Assembly (NCBI GenBank): GCA_913064945.1
Contig: CAJYAN010000005.1
Location: 124,001-188,000 of the forward strand
Direction of reading: 5' to 3'
Origin: an uncultured Gammaproteobacteria bacterium
Lineage (GTDB): Bacteria > Pseudomonadota > Gammaproteobacteria > UBA6429 > Thiohalophilaceae
Length of the DNA stretch: 64,000 nucleotides
Part shown: positions 36,286 to 45,020 of the stretch, piece by piece
Layout: each line of letters begins with the position of its first letter
Numbering within the stretch: the first letter of the stretch is position 1
Notes under the pieces: model-generated
Databases searched by the model: none
What the model saw: only the letters and a program-made list of their open reading frames with translations
Told to the model about the DNA's origin: nothing
Translations under genes and position numbers: made by a program

Positions 36286-37695
36286 ATGGAACACCTGTTT
36301 TGTCGATATCACCCTGATGTGTCCGCACGCTGGCAATGTCCGTCCTGCAACCTGAATCTTTGTCAGGAGTGTATTGCGACAGAGTCTAAAGTACCGACCT
36401 GCGCGTTATGCCAGCAACCGATGCAGCGTATGAAGATCCATAATACCACCGCCCCCTTCTGGCAGTGTCTAGCATCGTTTTTTATGTTCCCGGCAAGTTT
36501 TCCCACGGTAATATACCTTGCGGCATTTGCTGCCATCAGTAGCCTAATGAGCATGGAGCCTGCAGGTTTGCTTATCGGAGCTTTTGTCTATTATTTTTTT
36601 GTCAGTTTCGCCTACACGGTACTCGAATATTCTGCGCGAGGTGAATTGCAAAGACTGCATGTTGGTAAGTCGGGATATTTTTTTCGGGCGGAAAATATTA
36701 TTAAGCAGTTGTTTATATTTTTCTTTCTGGTGGGGATTAATTTTCTGGTATATGGGCTGTCCAGCACAAGCATTTTTCAACTAAGTGTGAGCCTGACACT
36801 CTGTAGCTTTCCGGTAATTGCAGTGCAACTGGTAAAGCATAATAATCCTGTAAAGATGGTCTCGCCAGCAGAAGTCGTCGCAAGCTTTAAAATTATGGGT
36901 AAAACCTATTGGCTACTTAGCCTGTTCAGCATTATGTTATTTTTAAGTGCGCAACTAGCACTTCAGATAGTACCTGTTTCTCCGAATAGTTATATGAATC
37001 TGGCAATAAATCATTTCATTGTATTTTATTTCTCGTTAGTTTTTTTCAGTATGCTTGGCTATAGTTTTTATCAGTTTTATGATCAACTGGGTCTGGAGCC
37101 CGATTCGATGGATACTGATCGACACTTGCCCGAGACGAACGCAATGGGTGGGCTGATAAAACAGGTTAATATTTTGATCAAAGAAGGTGATCTTGAGAAA
37201 GCGGGTAAGGAACTATTGAAAGTTATTGAAACGAACCCGGGTGATTTGAATTCGTGGCAGCGTTATTTCAAGATTCTTTTACTGGCAAGTAATGCAGATG
37301 AGTTGTATCGCTTTGCCCAGGAATATATTAATTATTTGCTGGGCCATGGAAAGGATCTTGAAGCAATGGATATCTATCTGGAAGTTCAACGTAGTATAGG
37401 TGACTTCCGGCCTAAAACCGGGGTGCAGGCCTTTGCCCTGGCTAATCGTTTGCGTGCCCACGGCCATGCAGGTCTGGCCCTGAATTTATTAAATAATATG
37501 CATAAGCATTATCGTGGATATGAGGGGATTGCCAAGGCTTACATGTTGGCAGCACAGATACTATGTGAGCAATTCGGCGAGGATATAAAAGCCAGAAAAA
37601 TCCTGAATTTTATAATCAAAAAATACCCGCAGAGTATTTTTGCCAATGAGGCAACCGATTATCTAAAGGTGGTTGATCGTTTAGCGGTTCGTTAA
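36286..37695 (+). CDS. Zinc-ribbon/B-box-like membrane protein with TPR-like tail
   Basis: The 469-residue protein starts with a cysteine-rich module (C6, H9, C19, C22, C27, C30, C38, C41), resembling a B-box or zinc ribbon. About five membrane helices follow (50-250), with YIP1-like or DUF4013-like spacing. The C-terminal third (285-469) is helical with TPR-type repeats, for example GDLEKAGKELLKVIETNPGDLNSWQRYFKIL. I do not recognise the family, so the function is unknown. It overlaps the rhomboid gene by 4 bases at the convergent ends. That neighbour is also membrane-bound with a TPR-like tail, so a shared role is possible. Confidence 0.7.
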   Translation: MEHLFCRYHPDVSARWQCPSCNLNLCQECIATESKVPTCALCQQPMQRMKIHNTTAPFWQCLASFFMFPASFPTVIYLAAFAAISSLMSMEPAGLLIGAFVYYFFVSFAYTVLEYSARGELQRLHVGKSGYFFRAENIIKQLFIFFFLVGINFLVYGLSSTSIFQLSVSLTLCSFPVIAVQLVKHNNPVKMVSPAEVVASFKIMGKTYWLLSLFSIMLFLSAQLALQIVPVSPNSYMNLAINHFIVFYFSLVFFSMLGYSFYQFYDQLGLEPDSMDTDRHLPETNAMGGLIKQVNILIKEGDLEKAGKELLKVIETNPGDLNSWQRYFKILLLASNADELYRFAQEYINYLLGHGKDLEAMDIYLEVQRSIGDFRPKTGVQAFALANRLRAHGHAGLALNLLNNMHKHYRGYEGIAKAYMLAAQILCEQFGEDIKARKILNFIIKKYPQSIFANEATDYLKVVDRLAVR

Positions 37696-39128
37696 CTTTC
37701 TGCCGGGACGATTGATGGCAGGTGATTACGAAACTGCTTTGCCAGGGCTTCTTTGCCACGGCTTTGAAGGCTATTGATGATCATAGCAATAGTGTCGTAT
37801 TGATAGCCTGAATCTATTTTGTTACTGCCAAGTGAAAGTAATTCACCCAGGTGTTCATCTTCATCCCATTGCACGAATAATAAGCCAAATTTACGAATGC
37901 TGGCCTGATCAATATACTTGCAGAGTTCCGGTCTGTTTTGCAAGTCGGTAAACAGTGTATTGATAATACGTTGAGTTGATATATCGAGTTTATCAAGGGC
38001 GAGAATTTTATTAATATATTCCGCCTGCCTTTGCGGTTTATGTTCATACTTGGCGATAGTATAACGTGCGTACAACCAGTCAATATTGGTTTGCTGCTGG
38101 TTTAATCCATCTAAAATGCTTTTCGCCTGCGGTAGGTGAAGGTCGGCAAGCAATGCCATCGCCTGAGCATATTTTTTGGAATTTTCCAATGATGTGGTGG
38201 TGGTATCTTCGGTTGTATTTGTCAGGATATGAGGAAGGTGACGTTTTATCAGCCAGGCCATTAGCGCGCCAAAAACCAGCCCACTGATATGAATCAGATT
38301 ATTAATGTTATCGACAAGTGAAAATTGACTATAGATTTCATAACCTAGCCAGACAGGTAGCAGTAGATACGCGGGTGCTCTTATATAATCAAAATAAAAA
38401 AGCAGGGTATAGAAAAACTGAATTTTCCGACGACCATAAAGAACGGCATACATACCGACAAGGCCAGCGATAGCGCCGGAGGCACCCATATTCCATGCAC
38501 CGCTGTCAGGTGAAACAAGCACAAATGTCAAGCTCGAAATAAGCCCCGAGAGCATGTAGACAGCAATAAAACTGAGGTGGCCGATGCTTGCTTCAACAAT
38601 AAAGCCAAAAATAAAAAGAAAAAACATATTCCAGAGGAGATGCGGCAGGTCTGCGTGCAGAAAAAGGTGACTTAGAAATGCGGCGGCATCGTAGTGATAC
38701 GCCTTAAGTGAAAATCGGTAGCTGGCAACCAAATTGAGTTTACGCATGAATTTTTCATGTTGAGCCTGCCAGACGGAGTAATTCGTCTGTAGCGGTGTAA
38801 TGATATGTCCCTGCTGTAGCTGGCGCTGAAATCCGCCATCAACCAACATGAGTTGCAGGGCATATGACTTTGTCATATCTGGGTTGTGTTGGTATGCCGC
38901 AGTTAATTTTTTGGCTAGAGTTTGTTTTTGTCCCGAGTCGAGATATTTTATATAAGCAGGTATTTCAATGCCTGGAAGTGCTGAGCGGAGATAATAGTCA
39001 AAAGCCGAAATCTTGTTCGTATTATCGGTGGCCAGCAATGTGAAGCAAAAGATATTTATCACGATTAGAACAAGCGTGATGATGGGCGGATTATGCCAGT
39101 CAGGTTTTTTATCTATCGGTATGAACAT
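37692..39128 (-). CDS. Rhomboid family intramembrane serine protease with TPR-like tail
   Basis: The 478-residue protein has a long luminal insertion after the first helix, then the rhomboid core. The core shows LPHLLWNMFFLFIFGFIVEA (around 170-190), catalytic serine in GASGAIAGLVGMY (around 215-228) and catalytic histidine in LIHISGLVFGALMAWL (around 282-297). The tail (about 320-478) looks like TPR repeats (AQAMALLADLHLPQAKSILDGL). Rhomboids cut membrane proteins in their helices. It is 15 bases from the HDOD gene upstream and likely cotranscribed with it. Confidence 0.9.
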   Translation of the reverse strand: MFIPIDKKPDWHNPPIITLVLIVINIFCFTLLATDNTNKISAFDYYLRSALPGIEIPAYIKYLDSGQKQTLAKKLTAAYQHNPDMTKSYALQLMLVDGGFQRQLQQGHIITPLQTNYSVWQAQHEKFMRKLNLVASYRFSLKAYHYDAAAFLSHLFLHADLPHLLWNMFFLFIFGFIVEASIGHLSFIAVYMLSGLISSLTFVLVSPDSGAWNMGASGAIAGLVGMYAVLYGRRKIQFFYTLLFYFDYIRAPAYLLLPVWLGYEIYSQFSLVDNINNLIHISGLVFGALMAWLIKRHLPHILTNTTEDTTTTSLENSKKYAQAMALLADLHLPQAKSILDGLNQQQTNIDWLYARYTIAKYEHKPQRQAEYINKILALDKLDISTQRIINTLFTDLQNRPELCKYIDQASIRKFGLLFVQWDEDEHLGELLSLGSNKIDSGYQYDTIAMIINSLQSRGKEALAKQFRNHLPSIVPAES

Positions 39129-39143
39129 AGTTCGCCCCGCCGT

Positions 39144-39983
39144 TTACATGCTGACCTGAAAAATATAACGCGCTTCCTGGATCGCAGGCTGTATCGCGGC
39201 AAGGTCACTGTCGAGAGATGTTTCGTTGAGATTGAGTCGTTGCATGGCCGGGATATGCGAATAACCGGGTAGTGCCCTGGCGGGCGATGGAAAGAGCGGG
39301 CCATTAATAACATTAGCGGCAATGATAATATCGAGATAATCAACTCGATTAGAGTGTGTTCGGTAGAAGTGATTCTGTTTTTGCTGGACCGCAATGAGCG
39401 ACTCCGGAAACTGCCAGTGCCTGAGAAGGTGGCTGCCGACAGAAATATGTTGTTCATTAAGCATGGTGATCATGGTGTCATGATCTGCGAGGAGCTCCCG
39501 CGGCAGTTTGTGATATCCCAGTATGGCAATATAACCGATGTTTTGTAGTATGGCGGCGATATAACCTTCAAAATGATTAAGATGACTATGGAAATGGCAG
39601 AGACCATAGGCCAGTGCAGCCGTGGCCATACTGTGTTGTCTTATTTGTATATTGATATCGTGCTGACGATTCTGAGAAAAGGCGAAGGCGGGCATAATGG
39701 CCAGGCCATTGACCAGATTACCGATTAAGCTATTGCCCAGTCGCTGGATGGCGGTTGACAGGTCATTGGCAGGCTGTTGACGGGCATACATGGCGCTATT
39801 GGCAATTTTCATGATGCGCGCACTGAGGGCGGCATCGGCTGCAATGGTGTTGGCCAGCTGCCTGGATGAGCAGTTATCATCCTGTAATAGTTTGCGGATT
39901 TTCAGGCAAGTTTCTGGTAATGGCGGTAGATTGAGGCGGTTGTCACTAATGGCCTGACAAATATCCTGTACAAGTATTTCCAT
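39144..39983 (-). CDS. HDOD domain protein
   Basis: The 279-residue protein is a stand-alone HDOD domain: LPPLPETCLKIRKLLQDDN near the start, then IAADAALSARIMKIANSAMYA (about 50-70) and IQRLGNSLIGNLVNGLA. The catalytic HD pair of true HD hydrolases is absent, as is usual in HDOD; the family acts as a signalling or scaffold domain. It is one of three HDOD proteins in 7 kb. It lies upstream of the rhomboid gene and divergent from a cyclic-nucleotide-binding protein gene. Confidence 0.9.
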   Translation of the reverse strand: MEILVQDICQAISDNRLNLPPLPETCLKIRKLLQDDNCSSRQLANTIAADAALSARIMKIANSAMYARQQPANDLSTAIQRLGNSLIGNLVNGLAIMPAFAFSQNRQHDINIQIRQHSMATAALAYGLCHFHSHLNHFEGYIAAILQNIGYIAILGYHKLPRELLADHDTMITMLNEQHISVGSHLLRHWQFPESLIAVQQKQNHFYRTHSNRVDYLDIIIAANVINGPLFPSPARALPGYSHIPAMQRLNLNETSLDSDLAAIQPAIQEARYIFQVSM

Positions 39984-40120
39984 GATGTATTTGAACCGTT
40001 ATTTTTATTGAAATACTCCAGACCACAGAGGTGCTGGGATTGCTGAAATGTGAAGCAATTCCTGTTGTCCCCATCCAGGACTGCCGATGATGGAGACTAT
40101 CAAATAGTAAAGCAATTTCA

Positions 40121-40975
40121 ATGGCAACAGCAAAGTTTCAGCAGACGAAAGTTAATGAGATTCTGACACAGCAAGAGGTGTTTGGGGAATTGCTATTGCC
40201 TGAGGAAAGACAATATTTGATGGATCATAGTCAGGTCAGAGAGGTGGGTGCAGAGGAAGTGATCTGTCAGCAGCAGGAAAAGGACAGTCGGGTCTTTGTC
40301 CTTTTATTGGGCGAAGTCGAAGTTACCGAGGCACAGGCAGGCGAGCCTATCGCCCTGGCGAGATTAAAACGTGGTGAAATTTTTGGAGAGATTGCCGCCC
40401 TGTTTCATCTGCCACGGATGTCGACGGTGACAACGGTGCGTCCTTCCGTTGTACTGGTTGTTCCGGGTGAAGTTTTTGAAACCGTCATTACAAGGCGTGA
40501 CGCCTTACGCGACGCTGTCTGGCAACGATATCACCAGCGCCTGTGTATTACCGTATTGCGCATGGTCAAGCAATTTCGTCCGCTGCCGGAAGCGGCACTG
40601 TCTCCGTTGTTAGCAAGGTTATCATTATCGAGTTACGCAAAGGGCAGTCAGATTGTACAGGCGGGTAGCCCCGGTGATGCCTTGTCAATCATTATTCAGG
40701 GTGAGGTGTTTGTTAGCCAAAGTAATGCGAACGGCGAAGACAGGCGGGTTGCCAGGCTCAAATCGGGGGAGTATTTTGGTGAATGGTCTATCATCACAGG
40801 GGCCCCCTGTTCCGCGACGATCACGGCCGTCACGCCGGTTTCCCTGCTTTCGATAGACCGAACTGATTTTTTACGTTTTATCCAGGACTATCCCTCTGTG
40901 CGAAATGGTATTGATCTGGTCGCACATAACCGACAGGCACAGCAGATATCTAATGACAGGGACCTCTATCTCTAA
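40121..40975 (+). CDS. Protein with two cyclic-nucleotide-binding domains
   Basis: The 284-residue protein is made of two CNB domains (about 20-125 and 150-270). The phosphate-binding cassette of the first reads GEIFGEIAALFHLPRMSTV, with the arginine that contacts the cyclic phosphate. The second reads GEYFGEWSIITGAPCSATI, without that arginine, so it may not bind cAMP. No DNA-binding or enzyme domain is attached, so it probably acts through protein contacts. It is followed by an HDOD gene after a gap that contains ten consecutive Gs. Confidence 0.88.
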   Translation: MATAKFQQTKVNEILTQQEVFGELLLPEERQYLMDHSQVREVGAEEVICQQQEKDSRVFVLLLGEVEVTEAQAGEPIALARLKRGEIFGEIAALFHLPRMSTVTTVRPSVVLVVPGEVFETVITRRDALRDAVWQRYHQRLCITVLRMVKQFRPLPEAALSPLLARLSLSSYAKGSQIVQAGSPGDALSIIIQGEVFVSQSNANGEDRRVARLKSGEYFGEWSIITGAPCSATITAVTPVSLLSIDRTDFLRFIQDYPSVRNGIDLVAHNRQAQQISNDRDLYL

Positions 40976-41002
40976 TAGATAGCTCGTCATACTGGCCAGA
41001 TC

Positions 41003-41012
41003 GGGGGGGGGG
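41003..41012. repeat. Tract of ten G
   Basis: The gap between the CNB protein gene (stop 40973-40975) and the HDOD gene (start 41106) contains a run of ten Gs. Such a homopolymer is prone to slipped-strand changes and to sequencing errors. Confidence 0.85.
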
Positions 41013-41105
41013 CGTCGCCATAATCGATCCCTGGCAGGTGGCTTCACGCTGGGTGGATTGTTGTCTAGACTATTGTGCGGTAGCTCAATTTTTCCAGAGA
41101 CGTAA

Positions 41106-41963
41106 ATGGCACATCCAGCGACGGCGATGCTTGCGCAAATCAGCCAGGCTTATAAAAACAACCAAATTATGCTGCCGGACTTACCCGAGGTGGCAATACG
41201 AATCCGCCAGGCAATCCGCAATGAAAACGTAAACTTGCATGAGGTTTCCAAGCTCATTCAAATGGATCCTGCGATTACTAGTCGGCTAGTGCAGATTGCC
41301 AACTCCCCGTTATATCGTGGTAATTCACCGATTGAAGATTGTCGCTCAGTAATTTCCAGACTAGGCCTGAAAACGACTCAGTCGATCGTCTCCTGTCTGG
41401 TCATGCAGAATGTTTTTGCCTGTGCCGATCAGCAAATTCGACAACAGGTACGTAAGATCTGGTTGCATAGCTGCCGGGTTGCTGCTTTTAGTTACGTCCT
41501 TGCCCGGGTAACTCCAGGGGTCAATGAGGATAAGGCAATGCTCGCAGGCTTGATCCATGATATCGGTGTTTTGCCGATCCTTTATTATGCAGCACAGCAC
41601 CCTCAGTTATTAAACCAGCCAAAGCTATTACAGGCCATCATTGATAAGATGCGTGGTTTATTAGGTAAGGCAATTCTAAAAAAATGGAAATTTGAAGAGG
41701 CCTTAACTTCAATTCCGGAGGACGCCGAGAACTGGCTACGTCAACATGAAGGAAGTTTTGATTACAGTGATATCGTGATCCTGGCTCAGCGACACAGCTT
41801 TTTTGGTGAAGCCGCTTCAGCAAAAGACCTGCCAGCACTAGCTGAAATTCCCGCATTTCAGCGCCATGCTTTATTTCAATTAGGTCCAGATGCCAGCCTT
41901 GAGATTATTGATGAGGCAGCAGAGGAAATTGCTGCCATTATGCGTCTGTTATACGCCGCCTGA
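41106..41963 (+). CDS. HDOD domain protein
   Basis: The 285-residue protein is a second stand-alone HDOD domain: IMLPDLPEVAIRIRQAIRNEN near the start, then IQMDPAITSRLVQIANSPLYRG (around 55-76) and VISRLGLKTTQSIV. Here an HD pair is kept in AGLIHDIGVLPILYYA. It may form an operon with the CNB protein gene; the 130-base gap and the G-tract would then lie within the transcript or at its own promoter. Confidence 0.9.
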   Translation: MAHPATAMLAQISQAYKNNQIMLPDLPEVAIRIRQAIRNENVNLHEVSKLIQMDPAITSRLVQIANSPLYRGNSPIEDCRSVISRLGLKTTQSIVSCLVMQNVFACADQQIRQQVRKIWLHSCRVAAFSYVLARVTPGVNEDKAMLAGLIHDIGVLPILYYAAQHPQLLNQPKLLQAIIDKMRGLLGKAILKKWKFEEALTSIPEDAENWLRQHEGSFDYSDIVILAQRHSFFGEAASAKDLPALAEIPAFQRHALFQLGPDASLEIIDEAAEEIAAIMRLLYAA

Positions 41964-42075
41964 TACTGCCGGCTCAGAGACAGACTATTTCATCGGGGAT
42001 CATTACAAGGTATAGTATTGCTTCAGGTTGCTTTTTTACTAAATGTTGCGACAAATTATTTATGGGGGACAAGGC

Positions 42076-42657
42076 ATGAAAAAGGCTATTTTACTGGCGT
42101 CTTGGTTGTTGCTGCCTGTATCGTTTGCCTCTGCCCAGGGGCTGGCTATTCAGATCAATAATGACAGCGCGCGCTTCACCTATTCGACCGAGGCCTGGGG
42201 ACAGCAGTATGGGCAGCTGGATCTGGAAGGTGGCTTTCTCTATACCCAGAATAATGATTATATGTTCAACCTGGGATTAATGGTGCGCAATGATAGCCTG
42301 GACACCCCTATCGTTGTCTCTATTGGCTCTCGCTTATATTACGCACGTGTTACCGGACCCGCTCCGGCACTGACAACATACTCGGTCGCTGCCGTGACCA
42401 TTGGTATTGATGCCTTGATAATTCCTGATAATCTTGGCGGCGTAGGTTTCGGGGCACACTATTTTACCGGTCCGAGTGTCGTGTCCTTCGGCGATGCAGA
42501 AGGATTCACAGAGTATGGCGTTAGAGTGAGTTACCAGATTACACCACAGGCGAATGTCTATCTCGGCTATCAAAACATCGAAACAAAGATCAAAAATCAG
42601 GGCATCGATGTCACCGTCTCGAAAGGGACCCTGTTCGGAATCGATATGCGATTTTAG
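42076..42657 (+). CDS. YfaZ family outer membrane protein
   Basis: The start was set at the ATG at 42076, because GGGGG lies a few bases upstream and the protein then begins with a signal peptide MKKAILLASWLLLPVSFASA. The 193-residue product is rich in alternating hydrophobic and aromatic residues, as in a small beta-barrel, and ends in phenylalanine (GIDMRF), the outer-membrane targeting signal. YfaZ proteins are of unknown function, probably small porin-like barrels. A terminator follows directly. Confidence 0.78.
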   Translation: MKKAILLASWLLLPVSFASAQGLAIQINNDSARFTYSTEAWGQQYGQLDLEGGFLYTQNNDYMFNLGLMVRNDSLDTPIVVSIGSRLYYARVTGPAPALTTYSVAAVTIGIDALIIPDNLGGVGFGAHYFTGPSVVSFGDAEGFTEYGVRVSYQITPQANVYLGYQNIETKIKNQGIDVTVSKGTLFGIDMRF

Positions 42658-42689
42658 GTTGTACGGTCCCTGCAGTATCGCTATACATA

Positions 42690-42711
42690 CCGATGACCTG
42701 TCATCGGTTTT
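42690..42711 (+). terminator. Terminator after the YfaZ-like gene
   Basis: CCGATGAC and GTCATCGG pair into a tight stem followed by TTTTGTCTTT, 33 bases after the stop codon. Confidence 0.75.
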
Positions 42712-42884
42712 GTCTTTATGGCCACAGGCGGATAAGGATATTTAGCCTGATACGGTGAAAGCTATACCATGGTATTTGCCGTTTTTACCTGAGAGTGCGG
42801 TAATTACCAGTGTGATAGCAATCCGACGCCGCAAATCCTGACTGGGCTGCTTACTGTGTAGCTGTGAGTGGATATTAAAGAATT

Positions 42885-42913
42885 GCCCAATCGACACAGA
42901 TTGTCGATCGGGC
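42885..42913 (-). terminator. Hairpin after the HU-like gene
   Basis: GCCC/GGGC and the inner ATCGACA/TGTCGAT form a hairpin just downstream of the stop codon on the minus strand. The following AATTCTTTAATA is only weakly T-rich, so efficiency is uncertain. Confidence 0.5.
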
Positions 42914-42922
42914 ACGTCTGGC

Positions 42923-43303
42923 TTAGATAGCCATATCTTTCAGGTTTTTCAACGGCTGGGCCTTGACAACATTACGTGCTGGTTTGGCTTTAAATACAGT
43001 CGGTTCACCTGTAAAGGGGTTGATGCCTTTACGTGCCTTGGTGGCAGGTTTACGAACGACTTTGATCTTTAGCAGGCCGGGAAGTGTAAATACACCTGCA
43101 GCATTACGTTTGACGTGACCATTGATGATCGTTGCCAGTTCATCAAAAACGGCTACAACATCTTTTTTCTTAAGTTCAGTGCGTTCTGCAATAGTGGTGT
43201 AGAGCGTGGATTTGGTGAAGGGTTCTTTAATCCCCTTAACGGTTGGTGTGACAGCGGCCTTTTTCTTGACGGCTTTCTTTTTGGCTTTTTTCTTAGTTGC
43301 CAT
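42923..43303 (-). CDS. HU/IHF-like DNA-binding protein with Lys-rich N-terminus
   Basis: The 126-residue protein has an N-terminal tail of about 20 residues nearly all Lys and Ala, then an HU fold (25-118). The fold shows FTKSTLYTTIAERTELKKKDVVAVFDEL, AAGVFTLPGLLKIKVVRKPATKARKG and NPFTGEPTVF, where the proline of the DNA-intercalating arm is kept. Such fusions with a histone-H1-like tail are known in several proteobacteria. It should compact DNA. GGAG lies 6 bases before the ATG. It is divergent from yjbQ. Confidence 0.88.
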   Translation of the reverse strand: MATKKKAKKKAVKKKAAVTPTVKGIKEPFTKSTLYTTIAERTELKKKDVVAVFDELATIINGHVKRNAAGVFTLPGLLKIKVVRKPATKARKGINPFTGEPTVFKAKPARNVVKAQPLKNLKDMAI

Positions 43304-43538
43304 ATGCGCTCCTGAAAAGAATGTTAATTGGTTTTAAATCGATTAAATATAGCATATCAATATGCTCTTTGAGCGTACTATACTCATTTTTACCCGTAAA
43401 AAAAGCATTTTTTTACTTATTTTTAAAAAATTATACGCCCTCATTTACATATTAGGATCTTGTTATGAGGGTGACATTTTTGTATGTAACGATCATGCGC
43501 CCGCTGTAAAAAAGCTTGGCAAAGATGGATGGTAGACA

Positions 43539-43946
43539 ATGATAAAAAAACTTTCAGTGACTGTTAAGGGTCAGGGCTTATATGATTTTACCGCAAAAGT
43601 GGAGCGAATAGTGCAATCTCATGCACAGCAGGAAGGTTTATGCACTTTGTTTGTGCGACATACCTCGGCCAGTCTCCTTATTCAGGAAAATGCTGACCCC
43701 AGTGTTCGGTATGATCTTGAGGCCTGGATGAACCGTCTGGTCGTTGAACAGGATCCGCTATATACCCATACATTGGAGGGGGCCGACGACATGCCGGCAC
43801 ATATTAAATCGATGTTGACGGCCAGCTGTTTATCAATCCCCATCATTGATGGTCAGTTGGCACTGGGCACGTGGCAGGGACTCTATTTGTGGGAGCATCG
43901 CCATGCTGGCGGACAGCGTGCCATCGTCGTTCATATAAGTGAGTAA
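43539..43946 (+). CDS. yjbQ: YjbQ family protein
   Basis: The 135-residue protein has the YjbQ (UPF0047) features: LCTLFVRHTSASLLIQENADPSV (34-56), DMPAHIKSMLTASCLSIPI (89-107), GTWQGLYLWEHRH (112-124) and a histidine-rich metal site. Proteins of this family have weak thiamine-phosphate synthase activity in vitro; their true role is uncertain. The last bases overlap an upstream extension of the Rieske gene, so the two are likely cotranscribed. Confidence 0.92.
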   Translation: MIKKLSVTVKGQGLYDFTAKVERIVQSHAQQEGLCTLFVRHTSASLLIQENADPSVRYDLEAWMNRLVVEQDPLYTHTLEGADDMPAHIKSMLTASCLSIPIIDGQLALGTWQGLYLWEHRHAGGQRAIVVHISE

Positions 43947-43965
43947 TTGCAGGGGCTTGATAATA

Positions 43966-44334
43966 ATGTCAGAATCAGTTTGCCTGCCCTTCGTCGTCAC
44001 CGATATCGCCGACCCGGGTAGTCAGGCGTTTATCCTGGAGCTAGAAACCGGCACGCTTGAGGGCTTTGCGGTTCGAAAGGGGCGACACATTGTGGCCTAT
44101 CTCAACCGCTGTCCACATATGGGCGTTTGTCTTAACTGGGGAGAGAATGGATTCCTGAATTATGATGAAACGTTAATACAATGCTCGATGCATGGTGCGC
44201 TATTTACAATAGAAGAGGGACGCTGTTTATGGGGCCCCTGTCGAGGCGAGGTGTTAGACCGACTTGTGCTTGAAACCAATGCTATCGGGCAGATTATTGT
44301 CGGGTTGAAAGATGATGGTGCCATGCAAGGCTGA
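43966..44334 (+). CDS. Rieske-type [2Fe-2S] protein
   Basis: The start was set at the ATG at 43966, with AGGGG about 10 bases upstream; a GTG at 43939 would add nine residues. The 122-residue protein has both Rieske motifs: CPHMG (C-x-H) and CSMHGALF (C-x-x-H), spaced as usual. It is a small soluble ferredoxin-like protein of the kind found beside dioxygenases or nitrite reductases. No oxygenase is nearby, so the partner is unknown. It follows yjbQ. Confidence 0.88.
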   Translation: MSESVCLPFVVTDIADPGSQAFILELETGTLEGFAVRKGRHIVAYLNRCPHMGVCLNWGENGFLNYDETLIQCSMHGALFTIEEGRCLWGPCRGEVLDRLVLETNAIGQIIVGLKDDGAMQG

Positions 44335-44423
44335 ATCTCGAACAAGTTAGCACTAAAGGCAAAGACCGATATGCCGATATAAGCCTTAATACACAGTATT
44401 TCAGGTATTGGATATCGGTTTTT

Positions 44424-45008
44424 ATGTCTATTACGCGTCAACACATTCTGCTTTTGCTGGTTTTTTGCCTGCCGTTGTGGGCGGCCGCAGAACAGGTCTA
44501 TATTAACGACACTTTACGTGTGGGCGTTCGTCCATCTCCCTCCAGCAGCGTTGCGCCTATTGCGGTTGTCACTACCGGTATGCGACTGCAAGTCGTGGAC
44601 AGGCTTGATGGCTATTTGAAAATCCGCGGGGATGATGGCATCGAAGGCTGGATAAAAGAGATTTATGTGGTCGCTGACGCGCCGTCGATTATCAGGCTGC
44701 GTGAACTGCAAAAAAAATATGCCGTCGCGATGGATAAGGTAAATCATCTGCAGACGGATTTACAAGTAGCTGGCGAAGCAACCCGAATGCTGAGTGAACA
44801 ACTTGAATCGCAAAGGATGGATAAGTCCAGGCTTGAATTGGAACTTGCACATAAAATGGGGCTACAACGTCTTGAAGAGGCACAGCATTCACTGATGTGG
44901 TGGATAGGACTATTTGTTATTCCGATTCTCGGTTTTGTCGGCTTCTATGGTGGTATTGTCTGGTACCGTAATCAGGCGATGAAGCGGCTGGGAGGCCTGC
45001 GAGTTTAA
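44424..45008 (+). CDS. SH3-domain protein with coiled coil and C-terminal anchor (TIGR04211-like)
   Basis: The 194-residue protein has a signal peptide (about 1-22), a bacterial SH3 domain (23-85; VYINDTLRVGVRPSPSSS, GWIKEIYV), a coiled coil (90-150) and a membrane helix near 158-178, followed by a short basic tail. This is the layout of the family typified by E. coli YgiM, likely a cell-envelope protein. It stands in a plus-strand series after the Rieske gene and is convergent with the HDOD gene. Confidence 0.85.
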   Translation: MSITRQHILLLLVFCLPLWAAAEQVYINDTLRVGVRPSPSSSVAPIAVVTTGMRLQVVDRLDGYLKIRGDDGIEGWIKEIYVVADAPSIIRLRELQKKYAVAMDKVNHLQTDLQVAGEATRMLSEQLESQRMDKSRLELELAHKMGLQRLEEAQHSLMWWIGLFVIPILGFVGFYGGIVWYRNQAMKRLGGLRV

Positions 45009-45020
45009 ATTTCTCCTGTT

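Noticed and set aside
36016-36336. A 106-codon frame on the minus strand
   Set aside because: It overlaps the start of the zinc-ribbon protein gene in antisense, has no recognisable domain and no start signal.
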